Source: Agelaius tricolor
Lineage: Eukaryota; Chordata; Aves; Passeriformes; Icteridae
DNA: 64,000 nt
Assembly: GCA_023055355.1 (NCBI GenBank)
Contig: JALJCS010000004.1
Span: 33,529,244-33,593,243 of the forward strand
Direction: 5' to 3'
This document shows positions 25,562 through 39,589 of the stretch, piece by piece; the stretch's first letter is position 1, and each line of letters begins with the position of its first letter. The translations under genes and the position numbers were made by a program. The notes under the pieces are model-generated. The model saw only the letters and a list, made by a program, of their open reading frames with translations, did no database searches and had not been told where the DNA came from.

Positions 25562-25690
25562 GGCTCTGGGCAACCTGGTCTAGTAAAAGGAGTCCCCACT
25601 CATGGCAGAAGGTTTGAAACAAGGTGATCTTTATGGTCCCATCCAACACAAACCATGAGCCATCATAGAACTATGATTTTATGAGTCTGA
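25562..25690 (+). mobile_element. CR1 LINE 3'-end fragment
   Basis: About 130 bp matching the CR1 3' UTR in plus orientation. It begins with ctctgggcaacctggtctag, then the 'catggcagaaggtttgaaac..ggtgatctttatggtccc' region, then the stretch 'atccaacacaaacca' and a degenerate ATTCTATG-type tail (CATCATAGAACTATGATTTTATG). This is a severely 5'-truncated insertion with no coding capacity, diverged enough to suggest moderate age. Confidence 0.93.
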
Positions 25691-27941
25691 TCCTTCTCAT
25701 GTGTTGTGAAGAACATGGTTTACCCTTTTACTTACATGTTTACTCAAGGTAAGAGGACTCTTTCAGCTTCATGAAGAACAAGAATTCTAAAGAAAAGACT
25801 TGTGAGGAATACAAGGAATTCTTAACTATTATTTAGGTGAAGAAATGCTTGTTGTTTTTGTTACTGTGACAGTAGAGTTTTGCTAGGCCAAGTATACGCC
25901 AGGAATTTCACAGTTCAGGTTAAAAAGAATTCAAACAACTATCACTTGGTGACTGGAATGACAGCTGTCAGACTGCAGGTGCATTGTAGAGGCCTTTCTT
26001 GATGGACATTTTGGCATAATATGAAACAACTCAATATTATTTGAAAATTATTTATAACAGGTTCAAACGTGCATGTGGTGGAGTAAGATCAGAAGAATTT
26101 AAGGCAGCAAGTTGGAATTTGGCTAGCTAAAGGATACAGGGCACCGAGTTCTAGGACTCAGTGTTTCTTTGCCAGCATCCAAGAGGTTCGTCTTTTCTTT
26201 GAATTTAGATCAAATTGTCTAATCACTTCCCATGCATTTTTTAGCCTTTTTTTGCCAATAATACTGTTGGGAGTTGTCACTGTTCCACTACAGGTAAAGT
26301 TTACTAAGTGAGGGTAGGTATGGACAATACAGAGGTCTGCTCATCACTAAAATGCTATGAGAAGGTTTAGGAGATGCAAATAAAATTTCTTTTAAAATAA
26401 TTTTCAATACAAAGTACTGCAGACATACACATTATTTCTTTTCTTAGAAGTGTGTTGTTCCCAAGGGTAATCCAGTTGCTAGCACCAGATCCTGAAGTTA
26501 TCCGCTGGCATGTTGGAGGCTAGTGATGATTACCTTCCTCTTTGTAACACCCTTAGAACTACCTAAACTGCAGAGTGACAGTGGGAAGTGACTGAGATAC
26601 ATTCATTTCAAAAAATAAGAGTGAAAATGGTATAATTTAAGATATCAAAGTGCATTTAGCTTTTAAATCCTTGGTGCAGCATGTGCCACGTCTCATTACA
26701 GATGTAAAGAAATAGACACTTTTTGTTTTCTCTGTAGGATGAAATGATGTTGACTATCATGTGTGAACTGATACTTTTGGAATAGAATCAGTTTCTGTAG
26801 CATTTTATAAACACCACCAAATCAAATGCCAGCAAACATACAGGCACTTGCCAATCAATCCTTGTTTATTTTTGTTTCTTAACTTTCGTACTGATTGATG
26901 AAGAAACCTCCAACCAAGTTCTAGCAGTGAGGCTTTTTGAAAGAATCCAAAGGTGAACTATAAATTCAGTACTTTGCCTCTGTTGAGAATTTCTAGTATC
27001 ATAAATCCAGCTTCACATTCTTCAGAGTTCTTTGGTTATTTGTCTAAGGCGGGATCTCCACTGGCCTGGAGGGGATTTAAGCAGTGGGGAGGAAATAAGT
27101 ACCCAATTCCCTTTTGTGTCTTTGTAAAGGTTTCCTACTGATGCCTATGATGAAAAGAACTGGAATAGCAGGCTTTACTTCATGCAGTCTCTAAGGATAC
27201 TCTAGGCACTGTCCATATTTTTTGACATCCTGATAAGTTTTACATGCGGAAAAGGAATTCTTGAACTGCGAATCCTAAATACTAGGAGGCATCAAGGATT
27301 GTACTAATTTCCAGTGGGAGGCAGTACAATACTTAAAAAATTACTTCTAATTCTATTTTTTTACCCAGTTCTTCTTTCACCCTGTATTTCTGTCCCTTCT
27401 TTCTAGCTGGAAGTCACGATCCACAGCTGGAGGAAATAAAATGTCTACATTGCAATGTTTTAAAATTAACATGGTTCAATTTCAGCTCAGAACTAACAGA
27501 GCTCTCTGCAGAAGGTCTTGAATCTCTTGTTTTGTTCATCTGTGTCTTGTATAATGAAAAGATCATAAACAGCTGCCCTTTTGAAAAAAAAAATAAAAAC
27601 AATCACCACTTATCTTTTTCCCTGCACTCAGGAACTAGTGGTCATTCTAGCTTTGTAAAGAAAGGCAATTCTAGCCCCTCAGCATACATTATCAAGTAAC
27701 TTCAGGTTGTCCTTAATCACCTGATTACTTTTCTCTTTCAAAGTTTAGACTAAATGATTTAACAATGCTCATGTGATTTCCTCATAAAGACTGTGGAGTT
27801 GGTAGCCATGTGCTGTGGGTTAAGACAAACCAGAAGGGGAAAGCTGAGCATACTTGTTCCACTGCAGCAATAACAGCAAACTTCCTTCTCTCCCTGCTTT
27901 CTCCTGCCATTTGACAAACACTCTTCTCCCAGACCACATAA

Positions 27942-27962
27942 CCATATGGTCAAGGTTATAAA
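27942..27962 (+). promoter_or_regulatory. CArG box next to a TATA-like string
   Basis: CCATATGG (27942-27949) fits the SRF-binding CArG consensus CC(A/T)6GG, and TATAAA begins at 27957. The close spacing is what an SRF-type promoter might show, but either element alone is expected by chance, and no transcript or downstream gene is visible. Confidence 0.12.
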
Positions 27963-30900
27963 ACATAAAGGCCCCTGTCGCTATAGCAATCCCAATAAAA
28001 AAGCCAGGGTAGAAGCCTTCACAAGGCTTAAACTTCATTTACATCTCATCCCTAGAGTGTTTAGCTCTGCAGTTTTTAAACACTGCTCATATCCCCCATA
28101 AAAATGTTTCCCATTTAAAATAGTAAAAGATTTATTACATGAACATCCTTCTCCCACTCTGCTGGATTACACCTCTCCAGGGACAAAACACCAACCAGGC
28201 AGGGTAAAACACCTGCCTTATTAATACCGTTAATCATGAAACAACAATGAGGAGCCTGACATGCAAAAACCTGGCCCCTCTTTGAAGTCAAAAGAGTTTC
28301 TGCTCAGCCAAACAGACTTCAGCTAGGAGTAACAGGTGTCTTTCCCCACAAATAATGCTGTTCTTCCTCAGGATAGCACAAGAATACAGAGGGCTGCACT
28401 GCTCAGAGAGCCAGCGTCCATTTCCATGCCATCACCAACTGTGAGGAGGTCCCAAGAGCTCTTTCTGATGGGGCAGTATGTGCTCATCCTCCCAGCCCAG
28501 GCAGTCTGAATTAAAGAGGTTCCTTAGCATCCCACAATCACACATCCTCTTCTTAGGCAGGGCAGCAGCCTTCCTTGGGCCGGCCAAAGAGGCACTGCTG
28601 GCTTGCTCTGTTAAGGCCAGACCATAGGCCTGGTCTGCACTAAACCTGTCTAAGCATGTGCTTTGTCTGCTTCAGGGAATATTTGGGTCCAGCCAGCATT
28701 TTCCTCTATCATGGGCTCTCCCTGTTTCTGGTATATGATCGAGTTAAATATTACAGTGCCTAGGATGCCCACATAGTTTATATGGCACAAATCTTTGCTC
28801 CATGATGACTGCAGAGAAAGGCAGATCATATTTTCAAAGTATCCTAACTTGGGTGGGAATATCCTAAGCACTACTGGAAGTAAAAATTAGGCCCTTGTGA
28901 ATCTGAAGGAGCTAGAGTCCTGTGGAGAGTGTTTGCAGCAGCTTTACTTTAATCCAGGTCTAAGCAAAAAGAGGGGCCTCCAAAACTATCAGGAGGTCCT
29001 GTAGAAAATCTGTGGTTTCAGAGGTTGGCATGAAATTTTGTCCCTGCTGAGGCTTACTCACTACTGCTTTAAAAGACTAGCTGTCCACTAAAAATAGATT
29101 TTAATGATCCTGCACCTTTTTACTTTGAATCAACAATTATACAGTTCAGTCTTCAAAATCCTTTGGGTATCTGACATGATTCAGTAAAAATCCAGCTGTA
29201 TTTGCAGACCTATTTTGAAAACACTCAGCATTGCAGCTCACCAGTACATCTATAATCTTCCCCCCCCATTTGATTCCCCTCTTACTGTAGTCAGCTTCTG
29301 CTATTTCTGTACTGCAGTAGCATTTGCTGACATTTCCATGGGGATGTCATATATTAGGTAGCACTCCAGGCTTTGGATAGCAGTACATGGTACATCTTGA
29401 AGCAGTTAAATTTCACATGCCATTTTGAAGTTAAAACCCCGTTTCATTTAAAAGCTGGACTCCTGGCTGGTAACTTGTCTGGAATAGTGGGTGGCAGACC
29501 AGTGCAATTTGAAATGGCTAGGACAGAGAAGGAAACCATGAAAAATGGAGCAATTACGTTTCAGGTCAAGGTTTGTTATTGGGTGGCATGCTTTCAATTT
29601 GGCACTGAAGCATGGCAACAAGTCTAGTAGGCATGTCAAGGCATTTTTGTTATCTGCCATTTGTAAGCAATATTTGAGGAGGGGGAAGGGAGAACATTCA
29701 GGAGTCCCATACAGCTATCTTGAAGGCTTTGCCTATAATAGAGGCTTTTTTTGGTATTTTTTTCCCAAGGAAATCATTGTTAACCTAAAGTTTGGAATAA
29801 AAGGATCCACATGCAACTTTGCAAACTGTGAACTGTTTGCCAAGTTGTAGATCAAAGGTGCTTGAAAGGATTGATACAATTTTTTTTTTAATAAAAAGTG
29901 CACATCTGGCCTGAGAATTGGTCTGCCAAGTTTCAGCCTAATGAACTTTGAAATCAGCCTCCTACCAGCAATTCTCTAGACCTAGATTTCTTATAGAGTA
30001 TCTGGAAAATTTTTATAGCCAGAAGGTACTCATATAATGACTACGTTCTCTGCTGGCAACTAATTGACAGACTCCTGATAGAGTGCTGTTTCAAGCAACC
30101 AAAATTGGTTTTAATTTGTCCCCCATCATTTGTCAGCTGGCATGTGAAGCCTGGATGTTAAACTTTTATTGCATCAGAACAAGTTGAAATAGCCCTAAGT
30201 CCAGCAGTGGAACTCGCATCAACAACAAACTATTTATGCAGCACAGCTCTTCACTTTTTTTTTCTTCCATTCATTTTGCTCTATTATGCAGACTCAAACT
30301 TGGTTGGAAACCCCAAAGCTTTTGCTGAAGCTGGTGTTTGTTGGAAACACCCTTTTGTTCTGCACTTTCCTGATTGCCAGATGGGAGGAACTCTTGACAG
30401 TTTAAAAGTAACAAAAGATCCTTGCTTATGCTCAGCCCAGAGAGTCGTAGCCCATAGAGCCAGAAGCTCATGCAGAAAGAAGTATTTCCTGCCATAACTA
30501 AAATGAAAAGCATATTTTTCCCAAATAAACCCATTTTAAAAATCCTTAACCATTTGAATCTTTTCTTGAAACTAGGTTTCGTTATTGACAATGATAATGA
30601 CATTGTGTGAAAAACTGAAGGCACTAGCTTTCCAAGCTGACCCTTGCAAAAGCCCAATCAGAAAGGGGGCATTTAAGTTCACAAAATTTCCTTGCCCCCA
30701 GGTAGGTGAATATGTACATCTCCAATAATCCTTGTGGCAAATGCCCCTTCTGTGGACCAGCAAAGCCCTTTTGTAAGTGCTTTATCTCAAATCCACTTAT
30801 TTGAATTCTAGCAGACTTCAGAAGAGAAGGTAATTAACCCTCAGCACCATTTTTTTGGGTCCAGAAGAGTAATAGCATGAACAGAATCTCTATTATTAAA

Positions 30901-31853
30901 TTATTTTTCTTATTGCTTCTCCACCATTATTAAGGCTAGAAATGTCTTCCTCATGGCTCCTTTGATACTAAAACTCCAGGTGGTCCTAGCAAGTAATATT
31001 TCTGAATTTATGGAAGTTAAAATTATCCTGGTTCAGTTTAGAGACACTGCTACAAGATGACAAGCACTTATGACTCCACTGATTGTATTTTCCAGATTTC
31101 CATTGATTTTAAAGAGAAGCACTCCTCCATCAGACCCCCTGATGGATCCCAAGTGCAGATCTCTGTACCTGGAGACATCAGTGCAAACAAAGTGGACCAA
31201 GAGATTCCCACATAAAGTCACTGGTACAGTACATGGTCCTGGTGTTGATGGGCAGGACCAATCTCTGGCTGATTCCTTGAGCACCCTCCTCAGAGCAACA
31301 ACGCTGTAGTAACTCTCTGAGCTCTCTGAGGAGTTCTCTGAGATTTCCACCATATCCTCTATTTGAAGACCTTATGTCTTAGAATTAGAATATAAGCAGT
31401 CACAGACAGAAGGACTGGGGAATGAGCTAATCCTGTGTTCTCTTAGAAGCACAGTGAATTGAGTCCATAGACTGTTAAGAGCTTTTTGATGCTAAGCAAA
31501 AGAAAGACGCTGGGATGAAGTACTGTACAGGACAATAAAGTATAGCCTCTTGGTATGTGAAAGGCAAGCACACCTTTTGCATTTTACAGCTACAGCCTTT
31601 GCAAAGAGCTGAGCGTCTAAATGGGTAACAGTCTTTCACACTGGCCAGATGGCAGTGGCAATGGCTCAACCACCTGAAATCTCTCCAAAGACAGAATACT
31701 TGGGAAACTTCAATCACATCCTGTTTGAAAAATCATCAGCTGCTTCCCCAGGGATCCAGAATTGTTGCCCCCACAGGCACAATGCAAACTTTGCAAAGTC
31801 TCTTTTTTGCAGTGTAGACATTGAAAAAAATATTCAGTGATACTATTTCTGCC

Positions 31854-31877
31854 CTTTTGGGTTTTTTGACCCAAAAG
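31854..31877. repeat. Perfect 9-bp hairpin, 6-nt loop
   Basis: CTTTTGGGT, loop TTTTTG, ACCCAAAAG. A weaker relative with arms TTTGGGT/ACCCAAA and a 7-nt loop lies at 46961-46981. The resemblance may be coincidence in T/G-rich DNA. Confidence 0.8.
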
Positions 31878-31985
31878 AAGAAAGGAGGATAAAAGTAGGG
31901 CAGGCTAGGAAAGATTTCCAAAACCTGTTATGGCTATACTGTTCTGACTACAATAAAGAATTTATTATACTGATTTCCAGACTTC

Positions 31986-31999
31986 AAAAAAAAAAAAAA
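31986..31999. repeat. A14 homopolymer
   Basis: Fourteen consecutive A residues. No recognisable retrosequence lies directly upstream, so it cannot be called a retrotransposon tail. Confidence 0.85.
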
Positions 32000-32530
32000 T
32001 CAGTTTCAACCAAATGGATTCAATTAAGCAGATACTGTAACTTAAGCCAATTACATGGTTGTACAAATAGCTTTTGTTAATAGATTTTTTTCTTTTCTGA
32101 AATGCTGTTGCCCTGATTGAGAATTTGAACACTCCAGTTCTAACATCCACATTTTAAAATGTTGTTCTTGCACAAGAATGCAACAGCAGGCTATGGTCAT
32201 AATAATTCAAGCTATTTACTTCTCTCTTCAGACAGTTATTAAAAATAAAAACATTTTGCTCCTTTTCTCAAAGTTATAAAGTTGTGTGGCCACCAGATGA
32301 CCAGACACATGTGAAAAGGAAAAAGAAAATTAAAAGCTCTTTGAAAAAGAGAGAAAATATAGTATTGCTGCAGGCATGTCCAGCTGAGAAGAGCTAACCT
32401 ATTGTTGTCAGACAGCCGCATTTCCTCCTTTATATACTGGTGCTCCCTGTGCTGAATGGTAAACTCTGTACTTTGCTGTCACTTTGAGTACTGCTAACTG
32501 TAAGACGTTCCTGGGCTCACATCAGGTATA

Positions 32531-32570
32531 AACATCTTCCTTGTTCTAACAACATCTTCCTTGTTCTAAC
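32531..32570. repeat. 20-bp perfect tandem duplication
   Basis: AACATCTTCCTTGTTCTAAC occurs twice without spacer or mismatch, implying a recent event. It would be a good length-polymorphism candidate. Confidence 0.92.
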
Positions 32571-35500
32571 AGATATACAAGAATGGATTCCTTTCAGAAT
32601 CACTCACTCAATAGAGTTTACATTTAGATTATAGAGATATACCTACATATATTGCAATAAAAATCACAGGAACCTGGAGGGCCACATCTTTCTATGTATT
32701 GAAAAGTATAACCTTCAGTGTCAGTTGAATCTGCATCCCATTGAGATCACAGGTATACCAAATATCTGTGAAATTTCCTCAAAGAACTTATTGTTACCCA
32801 ACAGTTAAGACAGGCACATCCTCTGTGGGTGCAGACTACAGAGAAATAGAGCAATGATAATCTGAAAATCTGCCTACATGATTTTTCTCAACATTATGAA
32901 AAAGAATGATAGCAAAATGAGAGCTGTCAAGAGTGGTTATCATTTTTGGAAACACTTACGAACAGCTGTAGCAAGCAGCAATAACATACTCATCAAGGGA
33001 AAACAGATCCTATCTTTCAAAGAATATTATATCTGAATGCAGTGAAATCCAGCATCTCCAACAACTGTGACAATAATTTTCCAACTGATGCTGAACTAGT
33101 TCATGTCCACTGAGCACTGTCCTGCTTAAAATCTCCTCATTTAAACATCTACTCAGGATGACTCCTGAGGATGGAAACCAGTATATGCAAAAAGGGTCTG
33201 GAGTGATCTCTCATTCTTCTAGTCCTTGCCTTCCCAGCCCTCACTCACAACTAGGTTATTAGCATCCTTTTTGCAGTGTTATGTCCAATCCAGACTGGAA
33301 GGCACAGGCCTGACCTTTTTAAAAAATATTTTAAAGCAACAAACACACTTCTGGCTTTTTATTAGGAACAATTAGATAATTGCATAAACTGACTATTTGG
33401 CCTTTTAAAGAATAGCAAAAGATTTCCAGTTGCAAGTATACCATTTGTATGTAGTCTCTTAGCTGCACTGCTGCTGATACAAGCCTTAATATTTACTGTG
33501 ACACTGTCTGACAGCAGAAGACATTATTAATGCTTTCCAGGCCTTTATAAAGAATTGTACCAGCCTGCATTGGAGACACCCTATCCTACAGAGCACAGTG
33601 TCACTCCTCCATGTTTCAAATGTCTTTGAAAAAGCTGGTGGGGTAGAAGTGTTTTGCTACTCTGCAAGGATACACATGGTATTGGCCATACCTGCTTCAG
33701 AAAATTCCACACTGTGGATATAAAATGAGCATTTCCGAAGATGAACTCCCCATAAATATCTGGAAAATGTCACCATCAACTTACAGTTAAGTCAAGACAT
33801 GAACCTTGGCTGACCTGTTTGTGTTGTTCCCTCTAATCCCTCACTTCCTCACAAAACTGGGTGAATGGTCTGAGAAACCCATGGACCTCTCAGTAAATCA
33901 TAAATCCGCAGGGTTTTTAGTTTGGAGGATTTGAGGAACAGATTTCAGGAAGTAGTGAGGAATAATGATGCTCTGGGGTATTTTATAATTTTCCATTCCA
34001 AGAGTTTATACATGTTGTCTGTGACTTCCTCAGGTGATTTGAAGGAAGGAACTGAGCTATCTCAATATTTAATTTTTGAGTGATATTAATCAAAATCGTA
34101 TTTTAAATGATAGTGCTCCATAATGTGAGTATTGCCATATTTCCAATAGAGAAACAAAGTCCGACGTGATTTAGATATAGTCTGGCAGGAATATATTCTT
34201 GACAACAGCATTATTATACTATTTCTTTTTGTCTTCTAGTGTGTTACTTTCTGTACTTTCAAGATGCAAATGGCTGGTCTGATTCAGAGTGTGTGCGAAA
34301 TTCAGAAAGATATGCAAGGGTATATGTAAGGGTACATGCTGTGACATCATCAGAAATGTTCATACATTTAGCTCATAGTTTTCTGCTGTTTGCTCCTTCC
34401 CAGGGCTCCAGGGACTCTGGTTGTTAAAGTGCTCAACTAAAGAGCTTTGAAGGGTAATGTGCTGTGGCACTTTTGGGCATGTATTTGATCAAAACAGAGG
34501 AAACAAAGAGAGTGTGAGACCATACCTTTTGAAAAGTTATTTAGACAAGAGGAATGGGATGGTACAGTGAGTCTGAGGTAGCTTCAAATTAACAGGTTTG
34601 AAGTTGATAACAGCATTACCCTTGCAGCTCAGAGCTCAGTGCATATTACTGTATTCTGCTAAAGTGCAATCAAGATTCATATTAGTAATCTGAAATTGTA
34701 TTCACTTTCCAAACATATCTCTGAATTATTTGCATCTGATTCAGTCTGATTTTTTCCTCTGCCACCTTCTGGAGAGCAGGGTCTTTCAGTGCAATGGCAG
34801 TGCCGTGGAAGGACTTCTTCCTTCAGCATTCACAGCATATTAGAAAGGATCTGCTGCAACATTTCATCCCTGCACCAGGGCAGGATTATTTCTGAGGAAC
34901 AGCAGCTGGGATGTCCTGCCAAAATCGCACATCTGTGGAGCTAGAATTGTCTGGGACCTCCTCTAGGGCTCAGGAGAGGGTTAAACATACAATAAATGAT
35001 GTGGAGAATAACAGATAGATGACAACTGACTACAGAAACACAAAGGGATGTGCTAAAGGACTATCTATCATGCTTGTCATTTTATGAGGTTATAACAAAG
35101 AGAGATAGATTTAAGATTCAGTAGGGAAAATCTGTCATTATTACTGGCCAGCATCTACAAATCTCAATGGCTAGTGTTAAGCTCCTAAATCTACTTTCAA
35201 GTATTTAAAGAAAAATCGTTCAAGTTTTCAGAGGTGGTGAAAAGTTGCCTTCCCACTCCTCCTTTCCTGCTGCGGAAAGCACAAATCCCCCTAATGAGAA
35301 AACTTTCAAACCCATGAAAATTTTAATCTCCTACAGACATTTCTCCCCTATACTTTGGTAATGGGCTTCTTGTTCTGTCAACATTGTCTCATTAAAGGAA
35401 TTGGAGTCCTTTTTTAAACACACAGGCCAAATATTTTCTTGGATGGCTCTCACTTGTTTCTGCAGTGTGCTCTGAAGCAGGAGCATCAGCACGTGGTGAC

Positions 35501-38099
35501 ATGACCATCTCTGCTCTGCTGTTAAATTGCGGTGTGAGGCACACTAAAACCAAGGGCTGTAAAACTCTCTGTTTTACAAAGTCATATCCTGCAACCATGT
35601 GTGTACAATCAGTATGTACTACCAGATTGTTAGGAATACTAAGTAAATGCAGAAGAAAGTTTGATCCTGGACCCAGCTAGGGGGTAAGATCTATGGGTGT
35701 ATGAATTAAAAGGAAATTATGAGGTTAAAAACCCCACAAAAGTAGGTCTGGTGTTTTTGTCTGATGTGAACACTGCTGGATGGCCTTGAGCCGGTAGGCC
35801 TCTGAATAAAGACCTGTCCTTTTTTTTGCACAAAGTGAATAAATCTTCTCCTCAGGCTGCATCCTGCAGAGGTGACATGGCAACCTGTTGGGTATGCGCT
35901 CAGACATGAGGTAAAACCACTTCTTTATTGAAAGACCACCCACCTTGTTCAATACACAGCCTGAATCCAGATTATGTGTGGAGAAGTTTGCACCACCAGC
36001 CAGTAAAAGTGATGAGGTTTATTTGTTGCAGAGGCTATGAGACAGAGTTATTGGCAGAGCTGGTAAGCAAGAGGGCACAGCTTTCTTCTGCTGAGGTGGA
36101 CAGTCCCACTCCAACAAATAACAATTTTCTGCCTTTTCCATTTCTTCTAATGCTTAGAGAGGCACCCACCTCTACATGATGGCCTTTGGGTGTAGGTGCC
36201 AAGGATTCTTGTGGTGCTCCCTTTCCTTTGCTTGTGTTTGCCCGTACCTGAGACATCACAACCCTCACTCAAGTCGTTATTGATACTTAGGAAATGGCAG
36301 AGACCATTTCCCTTTCCCACCCTGAGGCTGAACTCCAAACCCTGTGGCTCACCTCTGCCTGGGGTGCAGGCTGGGTGGGAGCAGCTCTTGGCATGGGAGA
36401 TGGCTATGAGTCAGGGTCTCAGGCAAGAACTCAAGGACAAGACCCAGGTTGCACAGTCATAGTGGTTGCTGGAAAAACTACCTAAAGGAAAAACCCTGAC
36501 AAACAACTCTCTTCTCCAGTGTAAGTCCAGTGGCTTTCAACTTTTCCAGTTGCCTGCATGTGGTGCCTGTCCTTCCTTCATGCTATTCTAAATGTTCTCC
36601 ACAGCCACTGCCCTGCTGGGATCAGAGGTGAAGCACCACTGCCCAAATGCAGTAAGAGCTGGGAGTCCTGGGGAGGTGACATTTCCTCTCCTCCCTGGAT
36701 TCCTCATTTGCACTTCTTCTCAACAGCATGTGCATCACCTTGCTGCCTCTGCTCTTCCTTTCAGAGAGGACCTGCAAGAGAGTGCACCCTGTGCCCCGAG
36801 CTGCACCTTGCTGGCACTGTGGACATGTGGAAAACATACTGGATATTGGGAACTCATGAAATTTGGGTTAAATTCCTTGTTCTGTTTCCCACAGGACTCT
36901 GGATAGAACAGTCTGAAGGCTTTTATGAGCTACTCATTTGTGCTGAGTAAAATGCCTGGCTAAGGACTACTGGATCACCAGGAAACTATCAGCCACTTTG
37001 GGGGCTGAAATTTCATTTAAAAACCAGTTTTTAAGGCTGTGCTTCAGCTCTTTTCACCAGGACAATTGCAGCAACGGTTGCAAAATGCTCATATGCTCTG
37101 TTATGACAGACACATAAATGGAGAAGCCTAGCCTTTTTTAGGAAGCTTTCTTAAAAAAACTTCAACAAGATGAGTTTCCTTGGTTTTAAAGGGCCAGTTT
37201 ACATGAAGAGTTATACCAAACAGATCTGGAGTGAGGCCTCATATCCCAAACTTGCCATGCTTCTGCATGCCCAAAACAAATGATCCAAACAATGGACAAG
37301 GGGTGCTGCCTCCAGCCATCTGACCATCTATCACCTCTCCCAGAACTACACATAGAAGAGAGGTGCCTCTGTGCCAAGGGATTTCCTACCTACCTATTGG
37401 GATTTATTCCATAATCTGCTGGCAAAAACAAGTCTGTCCATGCAGAGTGCAATAGCCTGCCTCTGTCGGCAGCTGCTGCCAGGAGCCAAGGATGATGATC
37501 AAAGCAATCTGTGTGAACTCAGACACTACATACCTGTCCATGAAAAAGCTGCATGTCCTGGCTGCGTGCCTTGAGTGATTCCTGACTTTTAGGGAATTTT
37601 CTCTGTGGATCTGATGTTTACCACTTAGTGGACAGGGAATATCTTTTTGATAAATGTGGAGTGTTGCAATGACTTTATGTAATAAACAACTGTAGAAGCA
37701 ATTTTGCTCATAGAATCAAACCATCGTTTGTTATTTATAATCACATTTTTATTAAATAGATAATTATCTAGTTTTAGAATCCTGTTCTCTTTAGCTGTTC
37801 ACTTTATTAGTAACTGATTTAAATAAGGATGCTATAAAAAGAAAATTGTGATTAGAGAGATGAATATAGGAAAGAAAGGAAAACATATACCTATTTCAGT
37901 CTCAAAGTATTAAATGTACAATTTAAGCAACATATTTACTACAAGCAGAAGGACAAGCAAATGTTTATTGCTTCTATCAGCATTAATGCAGAGTCCCTTT
38001 GGTTATTTCTTTAATCCAAACAGCTTCCTGGTAGATCCAAGATGTGAGGCCTTTCTGTAATGACTTGGCAAGAGAAAGGGTCCAGAACTTCTCTGCAAA

Positions 38100-38420
38100 C
38101 ACAATTAAGCTGCCAAGACAAGTCCTGTATTTGAATTAAAACTATAAATCTTTCATCTGCACCTACTCTACATCAAATAGCAGGAAAAGAGGCCCTCCCA
38201 TCTAACAGTCTTAATTACCAGAGCACTGCAGCCTTTGAGCATGACAGAGCCAATGATAGCTGACCTTGTGCTCTGGCCCCAGAGTGGGATCAGTGTGATG
38301 AATGGGAAACCCTGCTTGAAATATCACAGCAAAGGCAACAGCCTCAGATGGCAAATTAAGTGCCTAGCACACTGTTCGGGCTACACAAATATATAATACC
38401 CTTTGCTTTGATCTGTTTAT
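38100..38420. promoter_or_regulatory. Candidate conserved non-coding block
   Basis: Complex, non-repetitive sequence with TTAATTACC near 38211, a CAATGATAGC string near 38251 and an AAATTAAG near 38352; few long frames. It resembles developmental enhancer texture. Low certainty. Confidence 0.22.
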
Positions 38421-39589
38421 ACTGGAATGAGCAGCATGTTGAAGGCTTCAGTGTAAACACATCAAACTTTGTCTAGTAATGACCAGCCCTTGACACCTCC
38501 TTTCCCACACAAATGCTTGGTGGGATGATGGCTTTTCCCCTCTCAAATGCCGCTTACAGTACTGTTGTGCTTGGAGCAGGAGAGACAAGCACTGTGGGTT
38601 GGTTACAGTTGTCTCTAATGCTCCCACATAATTGCCCATGGCCGGTAGTAACTAAAATAACTGTGGGTCTCCAGGGAGAACAGGACTTATGAGGCTTCAT
38701 TTTCCTTTTCACAGTATCCAGGTAGCAGGTGAATCAAATACTGTGACAGCTGAGTGTTTGGTTGCCTTAGAGCAGCTGTTCCCACACTGCGCAGTGTGGG
38801 TGTTGAGCAGCCCTCAAGAACCTCAGTAGTGTTTTCTCTTCAATTTTGAATGTTTTTTTGGTCAAGTGTTTTAATAAGGAGGGATGGTGGTCCATGAACT
38901 ATGCTTACAGTATTTTATTGGCCCAAAACTAGGCAAATGAATTTTCTGGTGTTGTCTCTGAAACAACTACTTAGGATAGGTTGCCCCACTTTCTGGTGTA
39001 CTGATGTTCCTGAGACATTTCTCAAACTCTTTCTTTCTAATTGCTATACTGACTGCTAAACATTTCCTTTCTGGTCTTACTTCTATTTCATATCTTAAGG
39101 TTTCACAGGATATTCTTTCCACAAAAGGGTCTTGCTAGTGCAGTTATCAATTCTGCCATGCAGAAAATACCTTGTCTGACTAGCAGTATCAGTTATAAAG
39201 GAGGAGAGCTCATATGAGGTATAGTATTTCAAATACAGAGTATAAAATGTTTTAATTGAAAAGATAAGAATACTCCTTCCTTCTTTCCTTTTGTTTTCTG
39301 GGAAAAAAAACCCATCTTAAAAAGAAGGTATCATTAATTTGTATGTTTAAGATGGCAAAGCTACAAAAATCTGCTCGTGAAAAAGTTTTGTAGCAGATAT
39401 TTTACACTGGTAGGGAATTCTTCAAACAATATTTTCCAGAGGAAAGGCCAAAGTGTGAAAGTAAAATATTTTAGTACACAATATGTTTATGCATGTAAAT
39501 AATCTACACTTACAATCTTATTGTATTAGATTTATATGATAAATATAATGCACTATCTTGTACCATATAAATATGTGTCTGTATATATA
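38421..39589. other. Single-copy DNA with a 20-nt palindrome
   Basis: No gene. It holds the perfect palindrome at 38781-38800 and an AT-rich tract with TATATATGCATACATG at about 39582-39597. The frames present are below 70 codons. Confidence 0.5.
38781..38800. repeat. 20-nt perfect palindrome, no spacer
   Basis: CCCACACTGC followed immediately by its reverse complement GCAGTGTGGG. Fewer than 0.1 such 20-nt palindromes are expected in a random 64-kb sequence, so it is notable. It could be a dimeric protein-binding site or a chance event. Confidence 0.95.

Larger units (their letters stand above)
25691..38099. other. Long single-copy non-coding block
   Basis: About 12 kb with no recognisable gene. 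It holds a 14-A run (31986-31999), a 20-bp tandem duplication (32531-32570), a 9-bp hairpin (31854-31877), a CArG/TATA-like pair (27942-27962) and a MEF2-type string at 29088-29097 (CTAAAAATAG), which is expected by chance at this length. Frames of 100-130 codons at 29545-29850, 30271-30657 (minus), 31033-31353 (minus) and 36558-36950 lack any domain I know and are mostly overlapped by antisense frames. The patch 28120-28420 and the patch 37680-37900 look non-random but cannot be assigned. Confidence 0.5.

Noticed and set aside
27820..28038. 72-codon minus frame with a hydrophobic stretch that might be a membrane helix
   Set aside because: No family resemblance, no splice or promoter evidence, and short hydrophobic frames are common in T-rich DNA.
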